From NCBI GenBank assembly GCA_023091735.1, contig JALKBU010000518.1, positions 1-35,737 on the forward strand: a DNA stretch of 35,737 nt, in the 5' to 3' direction. Positions 9,919-20,005 of the stretch are shown piece after piece. Position 1 is the first letter of the stretch; each line of letters opens with the position of its first letter. The position numbers and the translations under genes were made by a program. The notes beneath the pieces are model-generated. The model worked only from the letters and a program-made list of their open reading frames with translations, ran no database searches and was not told the DNA's origin. The DNA is from Trichomonas tenax. Its lineage: Eukaryota; Parabasalia; Trichomonadida; Trichomonadidae.

Positions 9919-10800
9919 TCATTTGTATTCCTCTTTTCCACATGATGAAAGATATAATAAGCAAATATTGGCCAATGAAAGTAACTTAACAGTTGATTGA
10001 TACCACAATTCATCTATTTCACTCATGTTCGAGTTAGGAATAAGCATTGCTAATTGAATTTCGTCAGTTACTGAAAATTGTATTTCTAGTTGTGAAGAAG
10101 CTTTGAATGCAATATCTCTGAGATACTGAATGAAGTATAGCATAGTTGTTGATAGTTCAAAAAACTCATTATGAATATCATTCGAATTATTAAACCAAAG
10201 TCTCTTTTTGGCTCCATTAATGCGAAGTAATGATGATGAAGGTAAAGGAATGACAAAATATTTGTGTTTCAACTTCAAAGCTCTCTGTGTTGTTAAAGCA
10301 AGCTGTGATATTTCTGAGATACATCCATTAAAGTCCTCAGGACTCTGTAAAGGATGTAAAAACTTATATTTCGATATTGTGCACGGTTTCATAGTTGTGT
10401 TTATTGGAACTAATTCTTGATAACCAAATTCTGCATTCATTGAATTCGATAAATTTATTGATTGAGATAGTTCAGGGAGTCTATCTAGTCCATGCACTTC
10501 TGGTGAAATGATATCTCTCGATGGTCGTTTAGGACTTGGCGGAGGCTCTTTTTTATTTGAAACAGGTGGCGCGTTAAATGCTTGGTTAAGTTTATTTTCG
10601 AAACTTAGAATCATTTCAAGCATGTTATTCGCTATATCTGCAGGTGCCATTTGTTCAATTTGCGTAGAATCTGTTGCTTGAGCTAAATCTTCCGCAGAAC
10701 AAACGCATGGGGGTGAAAGTGGCTCTATCTGATGATACACGTCCGCAATTTTGACTTTTAGATATTCTTTGTCTGAATTCGAAGATTTTTCATCAATCAT
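9919..10800 (-). CDS. Hypothetical protein (293 aa)
   Basis: Not recognised. The N-terminal 110 residues look flexible (Ser/Pro/Asp-rich, with a PPPSPKRPSRD patch), and a leucine-rich helix lies near residues 55-75. The C-terminal 150 residues look folded, with alternating strands and long hydrophobic helices (FFELSTTMLYFIQYL and the last LLSLANICLLYL). No signal peptide or clear membrane span. The layout, a disordered head plus a small alpha/beta domain, is loosely like adaptor subunits of autophagy or trafficking complexes, but I cannot support such an assignment. The frame opens one codon earlier with TTG; ATG 10800 is chosen. It ends in TGA and not in the TAAA combination of its conserved neighbours. 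Confidence 0.65.
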   Translation of the reverse strand: MIDEKSSNSDKEYLKVKIADVYHQIEPLSPPCVCSAEDLAQATDSTQIEQMAPADIANNMLEMILSFENKLNQAFNAPPVSNKKEPPPSPKRPSRDIISPEVHGLDRLPELSQSINLSNSMNAEFGYQELVPINTTMKPCTISKYKFLHPLQSPEDFNGCISEISQLALTTQRALKLKHKYFVIPLPSSSLLRINGAKKRLWFNNSNDIHNEFFELSTTMLYFIQYLRDIAFKASSQLEIQFSVTDEIQLAMLIPNSNMSEIDELWYQSTVKLLSLANICLLYLSSCGKEEYK

Positions 10801-11058
10801 CAAACAAAATTTAAAATATAATTGGTTCGATTTCAGATCATTTGATATTTTTTCATTTTTATGATAAATATATGTTCAACAGTAACTCTATGTGGCAATG
10901 AAAATTTTTATAAAATTATGCGACAAATTTGATTTCTTCTTAATCAAATTTAAAATGAAATTTGAAAAAACTAAATTATCGACTAGATAATGCTTTAATA
11001 ACATAAGAATAAAAATATATGGTGGTGGTTATTATATAGATACTGGATTACAAGAATA

Positions 11059-11961
11059 TTATAATCCAAAAACTAGCATACCGATGCCATCAGCTATAAT
11101 AATGATAATGAAGCCTATAACACCATCAATAGAGTCTGAACTCATACGGGTCAAAAATTGAGCAGATTCATCAGCTGAAAGTAATGATGATCTGTGGATC
11201 TAACTTTCTTTGGATTCGGCAACTACTTCGTGCGAAACGTTGCCATAGGCCCAATTATTCTTTTGAAGGAATCTTATATTCATCAAGAAATCATAAATAA
11301 TTGAACCAACACCGTGAATGATTTGTGGAGAAACTCTCTCTGTTGTTCCATTCATATCTGTCTTAACTGAGAAATAGAGTGTAACGAAGTTTGCTAATGT
11401 TAATACAACATTTTCGACTAATCAAAAGCATATTGGTGTCAATATTGACATGTAGTGCAAGAAAATTCCGAAGCAGCAAGAAGAAATGCACTGTGCCAAT
11501 GAAACCCATCCAGACATAATATAAAGTACTGAAGGAATGATTAAAACAATGATTCCCAGAGGATACATAATCTAGGGATAATATTTAGAGTACTTTAATA
11601 TGAGCATGCCGGTGATAATATGTGCAATTGAAAAAGAATATGGGAAATTATGAGTCGGAATACATATAGAATTACATGCGCATGAACCAAGCGCGTAAAT
11701 CCAGTAAGCAACCCATGTAACAAGCGAGTAAACGTAAGATATTTGATGGAATATTGACAGAAAAGCATATTTATTTCGTAGAGAGATTTCGCCTTCTGTC
11801 TGTTGTTTCTCACAGTGTGTTTCAATGTATAAGGAAGAATAAGCTGCATAATGACAATCATGGCCATTGAATATGTCGATTGGAAGTATCTGAACATGGA
11901 ATTGTTGATTGTTCGAATTAAAACCGAATATTTCAACGCGAGACAGCGATTTAAAATATGA
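11059..11961 (-). pseudogene. Decayed multi-pass membrane protein gene with three in-frame stops
   Basis: Reading the minus strand in one frame from 11961 to the TAA at 11059-11061 gives about 300 codons of protein-like sequence interrupted by TAG at 11572-11574, TGA at 11422-11424 and TAG at 11200-11202, with no frameshift. The conceptual product has several hydrophobic spans, for example a YSLVTWVAYWIYAL segment near the start, a long hydrophobic block either side of the TGA, and a final GVIGFIIIIADGIGMLVFGL. A Cys/His-rich stretch lies near the N-terminus. There is no in-frame ATG at the 5' end before about 11607, so the gene is probably also truncated there. The family is not recognised. 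The lack of frameshifts suggests recent inactivation. A 113-codon open frame in the overlapping region (11595-11936) is a shadow in another frame. Confidence 0.7.
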
Positions 11962-12202
11962 TCATTTATCGTGTTTAAACAATTTATTGCTTCTTTACTA
12001 ATTTATGGCAAAGAAGTGCACTTAACAAAACTCATATTTACAATACAATAAACATATATTATGGAGATTTAAATAATACAAATTTTTGAATTTGATATCA
12101 AATTTGTGCTAATTAAATCTCATTTTAAAACATATTAAAATCTCTTATTTGGAATTAATTTCTACTAATAAAGCTGTGAATTTCTCTAAAATCAAAATCA
12201 AA

Positions 12203-13681
12203 TTAAACATCAGTTTGTTGCAAGAATCTCGATACTGTATCGATGTGATTCTTCCATACAGCAGGAATAGCTGTATCCAAGTCATCATCATCGAATTGAA
12301 GTGTGTCTTCAATCTCAATCAAGTAATTATCGATTACTGAATCTCCCTCAGGAATCTGTTCATCGTGAATCTCATACAATGAGTTTGGTGGAGGTTTGCT
12401 CATCTCTGGGAACGCTTCTTTCCAATTGATATTGTCTTGAGACTGCGAGTTATTTGCAAAATCAATTTCTTCAAACTGCGGCTTCAACTCGAATGTATCT
12501 TTTGGTATATTTTCATCATTACGAACAACAACAGGAAGATATGTTTTGTGTGCTGGCGCCGTTCCATCGACATCAACAGATAGAACGCAGCCATTTTCGT
12601 ATTGCAAAAAAACTGTGTTTGAAATGATTTCTAATCCAGTCAAAGTTTGAGGATTCTGTGTGATATAGTCAGCAACTGTGATCTGGAATGGCATTGTTGG
12701 ACATCCGACACTGGTATTTTTGAAAGGAAACACAACAACATTAGCGGATTCACAGCATTGGCAGAAAATAACATCAAACTCTCCAAACTTTTTAAGACAC
12801 ATCGAAGAAACATTGCTGGGGAAATAGAACGGGAATGTATCTTCAGGAGCTGCAGGGAATCTTGTATCAACGATGGATATGTTGTCTGGTGTCGAAATTG
12901 CAATGTGGAACGGATTGTTGAGATTTATAATCGACGAAGGATAATTTATTGGAATGTTGATTGATGAAGGCTCTTTCTTTCTAAAATCAATGATTTGCAC
13001 TGAGTCAGTAAACCCAGCGCATGCAACACGTGCACTGCTGATAAATGAAACAGGAGATAAATCCCAAGATTCATGTCCTTCGATGCACATCGTGGAAACA
13101 ATTTGATCTTTGTCGAATAGTGATATATAGCAGTCTTTTGACACAGCAACTGCCTCTCCAGGTATGAAATCGCTTGTTTTTGCGTCTAATATTGGAACTT
13201 CGTAATTTATGTAAGAAGCACGGCTGAATTTTAGTTCAAACGTTGTCTGCGAAAGAGTAAATATCGCTGGCTTCGACATTGTTGAAGCAAATCCGTAATT
13301 TAATTGTTTGTTGATTGAAAATCCGAGACATTTCGATCTTGTTGATATAGATGATGTATTTTTGTTCCACTGTTGCAGATTTTCTGGATCTTTTAGAATT
13401 CTAATGCGAGAATTCGAAGCTTCGAATAAAAAAGGATCAAAATACTGGAAATGGTTACGCGTAATATCGTGAACTGTGATTGAATTTCGATCATAAGAGT
13501 TTCCAATGACAGTATTTAGCAAAGGATGATGAGATTTTGAATTCAAAAATATTCTGTAGTTCTGAGACAGCTCAGGAATCGACAGCTTTGGTTTCTTGAT
13601 GATGTTTATCTGGGAATCGCTGCCTATTGTGAATTGTACCGCTTGTCGATGTCTTCCCACGATAACATCGACCGGAATCAT
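12203..13681 (-). CDS. Putative beta-propeller (WD40-like) protein (492 aa)
   Basis: The middle part (about residues 100-400) is a series of short hydrophobic strand-like segments ending in motifs such as ISLFDKD, VQIIDFR, ISIVDTR and VLSVDVDG, spaced 35-45 residues apart, as in degenerate WD40 propeller blades. The C-terminal 90 residues are acidic (EDTLQFDDDDLDTAIP) and end in a helix. No signal peptide or membrane span. It could be a scaffold in a transcription or trafficking complex; a propeller plus acidic tail also occurs in Pol I factors of the TAF1C type, but no specific match is visible. Start is an ATG with a TCATA initiator-like word about 12 bases upstream (13690-13694, read on the minus strand). 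It ends TAAT. Confidence 0.65.
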   Translation of the reverse strand: MIPVDVIVGRHRQAVQFTIGSDSQINIIKKPKLSIPELSQNYRIFLNSKSHHPLLNTVIGNSYDRNSITVHDITRNHFQYFDPFLFEASNSRIRILKDPENLQQWNKNTSSISTRSKCLGFSINKQLNYGFASTMSKPAIFTLSQTTFELKFSRASYINYEVPILDAKTSDFIPGEAVAVSKDCYISLFDKDQIVSTMCIEGHESWDLSPVSFISSARVACAGFTDSVQIIDFRKKEPSSINIPINYPSSIINLNNPFHIAISTPDNISIVDTRFPAAPEDTFPFYFPSNVSSMCLKKFGEFDVIFCQCCESANVVVFPFKNTSVGCPTMPFQITVADYITQNPQTLTGLEIISNTVFLQYENGCVLSVDVDGTAPAHKTYLPVVVRNDENIPKDTFELKPQFEEIDFANNSQSQDNINWKEAFPEMSKPPPNSLYEIHDEQIPEGDSVIDNYLIEIEDTLQFDDDDLDTAIPAVWKNHIDTVSRFLQQTDV

Positions 13682-14225
13682 TATTGTTATATGACTTTGA
13701 TAACCAACTGCTTTTATGAGATTTGGGGTTATATCTGTTGATTTGATCTTTAATTTTTATGTTATTATGGATTTGATAAAATGTTTGTTGCTGAAGTTTG
13801 AAATACCTATCATAGATCAGTTTTATTTCTCATATAATACAATTGTATACCATTAAAATGAATTATTTTTTTATCATAATTGCATCAAAGATGCAAATCT
13901 GCAATTTAAACTTTATCGATGTTTTTATGCACTATCCAAAGTTATATGATTTTTCACTCAGCCAATTCATTTTCATTCAATCCTATTTTTGATGTTGAAA
14001 TTCAATCTTTGATCTTAAGCAAAGGAACATTTGACATTAATACATTAAGCTCCATGAAAACTTGAATTTATTTATATTGAACATCTTCGTTGTTAAAACG
14101 AGGTTTTATCCAAAAAAAAAAAAAGCAAAATATTTCGATTATTCCTCAAAGCTGAAGAAAAATGGGAGAACAGAAGTGGGTAGATAGTATAATAAAAATA
14201 GTTTATTCGCAAAGTTAAATAATTT
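13682..14225. other. Intergenic region, no gene seen
   Basis: AT-rich sequence between the WD40-like gene and the ankyrin pseudogene. It contains a run of 13 A's at 14112-14124. No coding or structured signal I could support. Confidence 0.5.
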
Positions 14226-16279
14226 TCATTCTTCCGCACCATGTGAAATAAGGAATTGAATTATTTCTTCAGAAGCAACGGATTTTGCAATTTGGAGAGG
14301 TTTATTATATTAAAACGAATTACACGATGATGTTATAATGAATCTGATATAAGAAAAATGAATTGCAGTTAAACCAATGTGATGAAGAAATGAAAAACTT
14401 CATATTATTAAGATTGATTAGATTCTAAAATGATGAATATTATAACAGATTGTTGAATTAAAACTTTGTTAATATCAGCACCATGTTCAACTAAGTATTG
14501 AACAATTTCAAAAAGACCCATTTCGATCGCAATAGAGAGTGGGCATTTATTATTCAAAAATGAATTTCATATTTTATAAATGAACGCAATAACGCAAATA
14601 TGAATCTTATTTTGTCAAAATAAACAAATCTATATATACTCGATGAATGTAATGATACAGTGATTGATTTCGATAAGAAATTATAAACAAATGACATTAA
14701 CGAATTCCAAATGATATTGATCAACCAAATATAAGAATGATTAACTCCATAAAATTTTGGTAAATGAAGCCAAAAAATTACAATGAACTTCATGAATTAA
14801 TGATGAGCAAGGACTTTGTTGACATCAGTACCATGTTCGACAAAGCATTTCACAAACTTAATTGACCTCATTTCAACAGCAATCGAAAGTGAACATTTTT
14901 TATTAATTAATGATGAATTTGTTTTAAGATTGATGAATCAGATATATTAATGATTCATTCCGTAATGCTTTTATAATGAAATCCATTTGATAATTAAGAA
15001 TTTCTTGATAATGGAATATTGAACGAAATTAAACAAAGATAAATGTAATAAGAAAATTATAAATTCCAAATGATAATGATGATTTAATCCATTGATGATT
15101 ATTGAATTCCACATTTTCATAATGAATTTCATAAACTAATGATAGATAAGTAATATGTTAATATCAGCGCCTTGTTCAATAAGGTATTGAATGATTTCAA
15201 ATGAATCCATATAAATCGCAACAGATAATGGACAGTTATGATTCAAAAATGATGAATATATTATCAGAATGATGAATAAGTTAAATATCGATATTCGCTC
15301 CATGTTCAACTAAATAATTAACAATATCAAATGACTTCATTTCGATTGTAATAGAAAGAGCGAATTTATGAGATCAATAATGAATTGTAGAAAAATATTA
15401 AAAACCCCATAAAATTATTTTGATGCATTATAAATGTAAATGATAAACATTCATGAAAGTACTATTAATATCGAATCCATTTTCAACAAGAAATACCATT
15501 GCCTTAAAGTTTCCATTGAATATCGCTTCAGCGACGTTTGTGTCATGACATACACCTGTGTTTTGAGCAATCCAATCGTATACCAAATTTCGATGGAATT
15601 TGATGGCTTCTTTTAAGTCATCAGGAGTGATTTCATATCCATCATTAACTAATGACATGATTATATTAGAGTATCCTCCTTGAACTGCATATTTTACAGT
15701 ATTAGGAGTTATTGTTGTTCCGGAAAGCTTCAGATAACTAAAACACTTTTTGGAGCCGTACATAGCTGCAATGTCGATCAGAGTCATTCCATTATCCTTT
15801 GCATTAACTGAAAATGATGTGCTTGATGATTCTTGTTGGAGAAATCCGAGATTATCCCAAGCAAGCGCATGAAAAATAGTTCCTTCTTTATAAATATTGA
15901 TTATTTCAGAATATTATCTCTGTCTTCCATAGATGCCATATTTGAAGCTAATGTTGTTTAATACAATGCAGAAATCTTGATTTGATGGTTCAACATCAAA
16001 TTTATACTTTTCGAAAAGTTTTTTGAATAATTCAGCATAAAAATATATTTGCTTTGGTCTAATTTTAGAAGCAATATTTAATAAATAGGCGATGCTTTCA
16101 ACAATCATATAATTGTTATCAACTAATCCGCATAAAAAAGAAAAACTCGAAATGTTTTCATCTGTTTCTAATTGATTTCCGATCAAATAATCCATGCAAC
16201 AGGCGGCAGGAAGTATTTCTGGTGGAATTTTGACATTGTCGACATTTTTTATCTTCATTTCTTCGTAGAATAACACCAT
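14226..16279 (-). pseudogene. Decayed ankyrin/DUF3447-type gene
   Basis: Minus-strand remains of one of the common trichomonad ankyrin genes. An N-terminal helical region reads from 16279 to 15914; after a frameshift the DUF3447-like middle continues from about 15905 to the TAA at 15428 (GTIFHALAWDN, GMTLIDIAAMYGSKKCFSYLK). Farther on, isolated ankyrin half-repeats read in broken frames near 15395-15290, 15260-15160, 14910-14800, 14555-14440 and 14305-14226, all with the pattern PLSIAIEM...YLVEHGADIN, the last ending HGAEE-stop. Between them are AT-rich pieces that share words with each other and seem to be repeats decayed past recognition. The missing initiator region, the frameshift and the many stops make it non-functional. 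The 15428-15899 part is best preserved and could mislead gene finders. Confidence 0.8.
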
Positions 16280-17614
16280 CTTTGTTTTCTGTCACCTTTA
16301 TGTCCCAAAGAAAGTTCGCTATGTTAATTATCAACAGCGCCCTGAGTATAACAATACATGTCAACCATGAAACCATCCATCAACAATAAACATCAAATTC
16401 ATTTTGAATCATGATTATATGAATGGACATATGAAGTAGATCATATAATTATATTTAAAAGTTCAGTTATAGCATATCTTTCATTAGCTAAAAATCAAAA
16501 GAAATAAAAACAATGTTTCATATTTTATTTCAAAGAAATTTAATGATTTGAAGACCTAATTTTATCCTAGTTTTCTCCTAAAGTCTGTTTAGATTGATAT
16601 TAATATAATCATCGCTTCTTATTTTGATCACAATATTGTGAATGAAAAAATATTATACTAATACATGTAATTATTCTAAATCACAACCATGCAACAATTT
16701 CACAATATCTATTATAACACTCGTTCAACGATTTGATGGTTGATTAGAAAAGAAAACTATGAATAAAACAATTTAAAGACAACGTGTGTTATATTGTGTT
16801 TAACATCATCATTAGCAACTTCATCTCTTCTATAACTTATTCTTTGTTTGCAGAATACTTTTTATTCTTTATATATAAAGGCACACCCGAAAATTTCTAC
16901 TAAAATTTAGAGCTTCAAATTCACACTATATTATACACTCAATGCATATATGTCACCTGTAGAATTGCAAGAAAATCTATCAGAGAATGAGCGGTATAAT
17001 TGATGCTCATGTATATGTATTTTTGTATTAATCTTTAGATAAAAATTCTACGTATCGGAAATTGTCCGACCAGATTGATCGGCCATTTTATTTTTTATCC
17101 ATTGAGTGCCCGACCATGATGTTTTGAACATTATTTATGTCATTTTTGTATGTTTTTTGATCTTTCAATAGAAAAATCTTGAAATTTTTGAAAAATAAAT
17201 AATACAAATTGATTTATTTTAGGTTTATAATGTGATGCTTCAAAAATTTCAAAATCTCAAATTTTTCAATACATTATTGGGTTATTCACCCAAAATATTA
17301 AAGGGGCTGCCTATAGTATGTCACTTTTAATGGATAATAATCGTAAATAATCATTCTTTTCCTCTCAATTCCTTATGGGAAAGTGACAACTTGAGCAACA
17401 AAAGTGATATTCCAAGCAACACTAGTTTCATGCTTAAAATAAAATGATATTATTTTCAGTTTAAAAGTATCATTCATGATATATGCTTGTGCAGAACACT
17501 ATACATTGTTCTTAACATATTAGAAAATTTCAAAAATAATGACTAGAGAGAACTGCATTTCAATGCAATTTATTCAAAAAAATTAAAAAAGAACAACAAT
17601 ACGAAATTTGAAAT

Positions 17615-17659
17615 AAAAGAGAAAGAGGAGAAGAGAAGAGAAAAAGGAGAAAAGAAAAG
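17615..17659 (+). repeat. Purine-only (GA-rich) low-complexity tract
   Basis: 45 consecutive purines made of AG, AAG and GAAA steps. Simple-sequence slippage is the most likely origin; such tracts can form triplex structures but nothing else here suggests a role. Confidence 0.8.
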
Positions 17660-18804
17660 TGAAGGTGACATATAAGTTATTCTTTGAAATTCATTTGGTG
17701 ATTTCGCCAGCCGGAGGCTCATATTTTTTGCATATTTGTATTGCCCGTAGACAAAGCAAAAATGTCACTTTTCAATCCGTAAAAATTCTCAAAATTTCGT
17801 TAAAATTGCAATTTGTTAGGTATATATGCAATTTAGAACAATAATAAATAATGCATTATAACAAATTTTAGTAAAGCTTAATGTTTATATAGTCAACGTT
17901 TCGAATGTTATGGATACCAAAATATTCAAAAATAATTTCGCAATTTTTTGTGCAAAATTCTTGATACTGTCCTTGGTTGGACCAAAATATCATATTTCAA
18001 TGATGCAGTCCATTTTTATACTCGTATCATTGCCTACTCCCGAAATCGAAAAATTTGTTCATTTTTTGAGACAGGTAAAATGAGGTATATATGAGGTATT
18101 TAATAACTATATCATCTATAGTGCTGTATTTTTGATTCTTTTTCCCACAATGATGAAGTATGAACGAATTCGAATTCACATTTTGAAAACTCTCTGTAGG
18201 AAACTCCTAATAATATCATATTTTGTTTGGCTCTTGTAGGCTATCATAGTGTAGAAATGGCAAGCTCTAGATTTTAGTAAATTTTGAGATCCAAAATTTG
18301 GGAAATTTAGGTATATTTTTTGACCGCAAATATCATGCTATATGATGGAGATGTGATGCACAAGTTTAGTCAGCACACTAAGATGCAATAACAACATGAA
18401 GAAAAATATCGAATCTGCAATTTTGTCTTGTTTTTAAGTCTGATTGTCCCTGTAGATACTCCCTCAACTGCTTAATACATTAACAGTCTCCTGAAATCCT
18501 TGAGTTATACTATAGGCTTTTTACAGTGAGACTATATGATCCGATAATTTTTTGAAATAACGAACTTTTTCGAACGGACCTTTTTATCTATATTCTATAT
18601 ATATAACTAAATTATCCGACTAAACTTGCGAAATTACACATAATTGGATATGGATAACAATGGGAAAGAAAATAACATGCATTAATCGAGGAATTATCGA
18701 GAAAAAATGATTTTAAATTTTTCATCTTAAATCGACTTTATCTCTTGATGCAATTCGTAAAATAACTGGGGAAATGGTGACAAAAATATGTCAAAATTTC
18801 AAAA

Positions 18805-18884
18805 TTTACATGTCAGATTCACACTTTTGTTACTGACTCATTGTTAAAAATTTTTGACGACTTATTTGTATTTTGACGTGTAAA
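18805..18884. promoter_or_regulatory. Paired upstream motif copies before the 264-aa gene
   Basis: TTTACATGTCA at 18805-18815 and TGACGTGTAAA at 18874-18884 are inverted copies of the word found upstream of other genes in the window. The second lies 30 bp before the ATG at 18914. Confidence 0.45.
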
Positions 18885-18902
18885 ATTATTGATGTTTTTT
18901 TT

Positions 18903-18911
18903 TCATTTTTC
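18903..18911 (+). promoter_or_regulatory. Initiator (Inr) of the 264-aa gene
   Basis: TCATTTTTC fits the trichomonad initiator consensus TCA(C/T)(A/T) and its extended form. Transcription would start at the A (18905), leaving a 9-base leader before the ATG at 18914, normal for this group. Confidence 0.6.
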
Positions 18912-18913
18912 AA

Positions 18914-19708
18914 ATGGAATCTACAATTACTGTTCGAATAAATAACATAGACGAGATCAAAATTATGCGCTTTCCTGGCACTGCGACAGTGAATGATTTC
19001 TATGTCGAATACTTCAAAAATTACAATGTTCCAAATGTTTATTATTTCGAATGCAATGGCAAAAAGCTTCTTGAAATGAATGAAAAGCTAAGTGAATATG
19101 GAAAAGATATACTTGTTGTACTTAAATTTGTAATAATGCCATATTTCAATTTTCCAACAGAAAGAACTCCATTTAAGTACAACATTGACCGTGCAAATGT
19201 ACAATTTCATACCATTGAAACAAATTTTCATGCTTCAGATAATGTTTACAATGTGAATTTTACTTTTTGTGGTCGTTTATTAAAACCAAATGAACATGTC
19301 ATCGATATCAACTCATCACAAGATTTTCCGATTATTGTTTCTGGTTATTATTCTTTCGATCTCAAATGCGGTAATGGTGCAAAATTTAAACTTTGTCTTT
19401 CTATTTCAATGATGTGGAATGATGTATTGAATAACCTGTTCATGGTGTTTCCAAAACTCAGCGAAAAATATGGCGTTGACCGTAATATTTATGGCCGAAA
19501 TATTGTCTATTTTCTAACATACGATGGTATCCCAAGGACAGAGGAGATAAACTATTACTTTGTCTACGACAGGCTTGCAGAGATATTTAAAGAACTTTCC
19601 CCTACAAAATCACAAATAGAAAGATTATATGCATTATTTCCAATTATTATCGATACGAAGGAAGGACAATGGAAAAGACCATTTGAATACTTAAGGGAGC
19701 AAAACTGA
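18914..19708 (+). CDS. Hypothetical protein, possible tandem ubiquitin-like folds (264 aa)
   Basis: No direct sequence match recognised. The N-terminal 70 residues follow a beta-grasp pattern: two strands (ITVRI, IKIMRF), a helix (TVNDFYVEYFKNY), then strands with a YYFECNGKKL turn and a final DILVVLKF, like ubiquitin's QLEDGRTL-to-end half. The segment from about 90 to 145 repeats part of this pattern (FTFCGRLLKPNEHV), and the last third has another strand-helix-strand arrangement. I infer two or three degenerate ubiquitin-like modules. There is no C-terminal di-glycine, so conjugation is unlikely and an adaptor role would fit better. No signal peptide. The ATG is supported by the initiator 9 bases upstream. 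It ends in TGA without TAAA. Confidence 0.65.
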   Translation: MESTITVRINNIDEIKIMRFPGTATVNDFYVEYFKNYNVPNVYYFECNGKKLLEMNEKLSEYGKDILVVLKFVIMPYFNFPTERTPFKYNIDRANVQFHTIETNFHASDNVYNVNFTFCGRLLKPNEHVIDINSSQDFPIIVSGYYSFDLKCGNGAKFKLCLSISMMWNDVLNNLFMVFPKLSEKYGVDRNIYGRNIVYFLTYDGIPRTEEINYYFVYDRLAEIFKELSPTKSQIERLYALFPIIIDTKEGQWKRPFEYLREQN

Positions 19709-20005
19709 CGATGAGTTAGATATCGGAAAACTTAATTCTCAATTCATTCCTAAGATAAGGATAAAGGTTTTTCAAGTTATGATTAAAACAAATTCAAAGT
19801 GTTTTGAAGCATTTTGTTCCTTTTGACTCACATACAATAGAAGCTTCAATTACTGCCAACTCTCACATCTTAATAATCAATGAACAAATCTCGGTATTTG
19901 TTGCAAGCTCAGAAGTGTTGTTATAAAGCGCAATTACGAAATATAGAGTTGATTTTGTTTCATTTTTTTGTAATCAACCTTTATTCAAAACTTAAGTAAA
20001 AAAAT
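19709..20005. other. Intergenic region between convergent genes
   Basis: About 300 bp of AT-rich sequence between two stop codons. Nothing recognisable. Confidence 0.5.

Larger units (their letters stand above)
16280..18913. other. Long gene-free region
   Basis: About 2.6 kb with no supported gene. Visible contents are: a possible remnant of the ankyrin pseudogene's 5' end up to about 16376; a TAAAGGCACACCC word at 16876-16888 that recurs at 24543-24555; a purine-only tract at 17615-17659; and two copies of the dispersed regulatory word at its right end (18805-18815 and 18874-18884). The rest is A/T-rich with many short A and T runs. No transposase, integrase or RNA gene recognised. Confidence 0.5.

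Noticed and set aside
11595..11936. 113-codon minus-strand open frame
   Set aside because: The neighbouring frame gives a longer protein-like sequence with membrane spans, so this is a shadow of the pseudogene.
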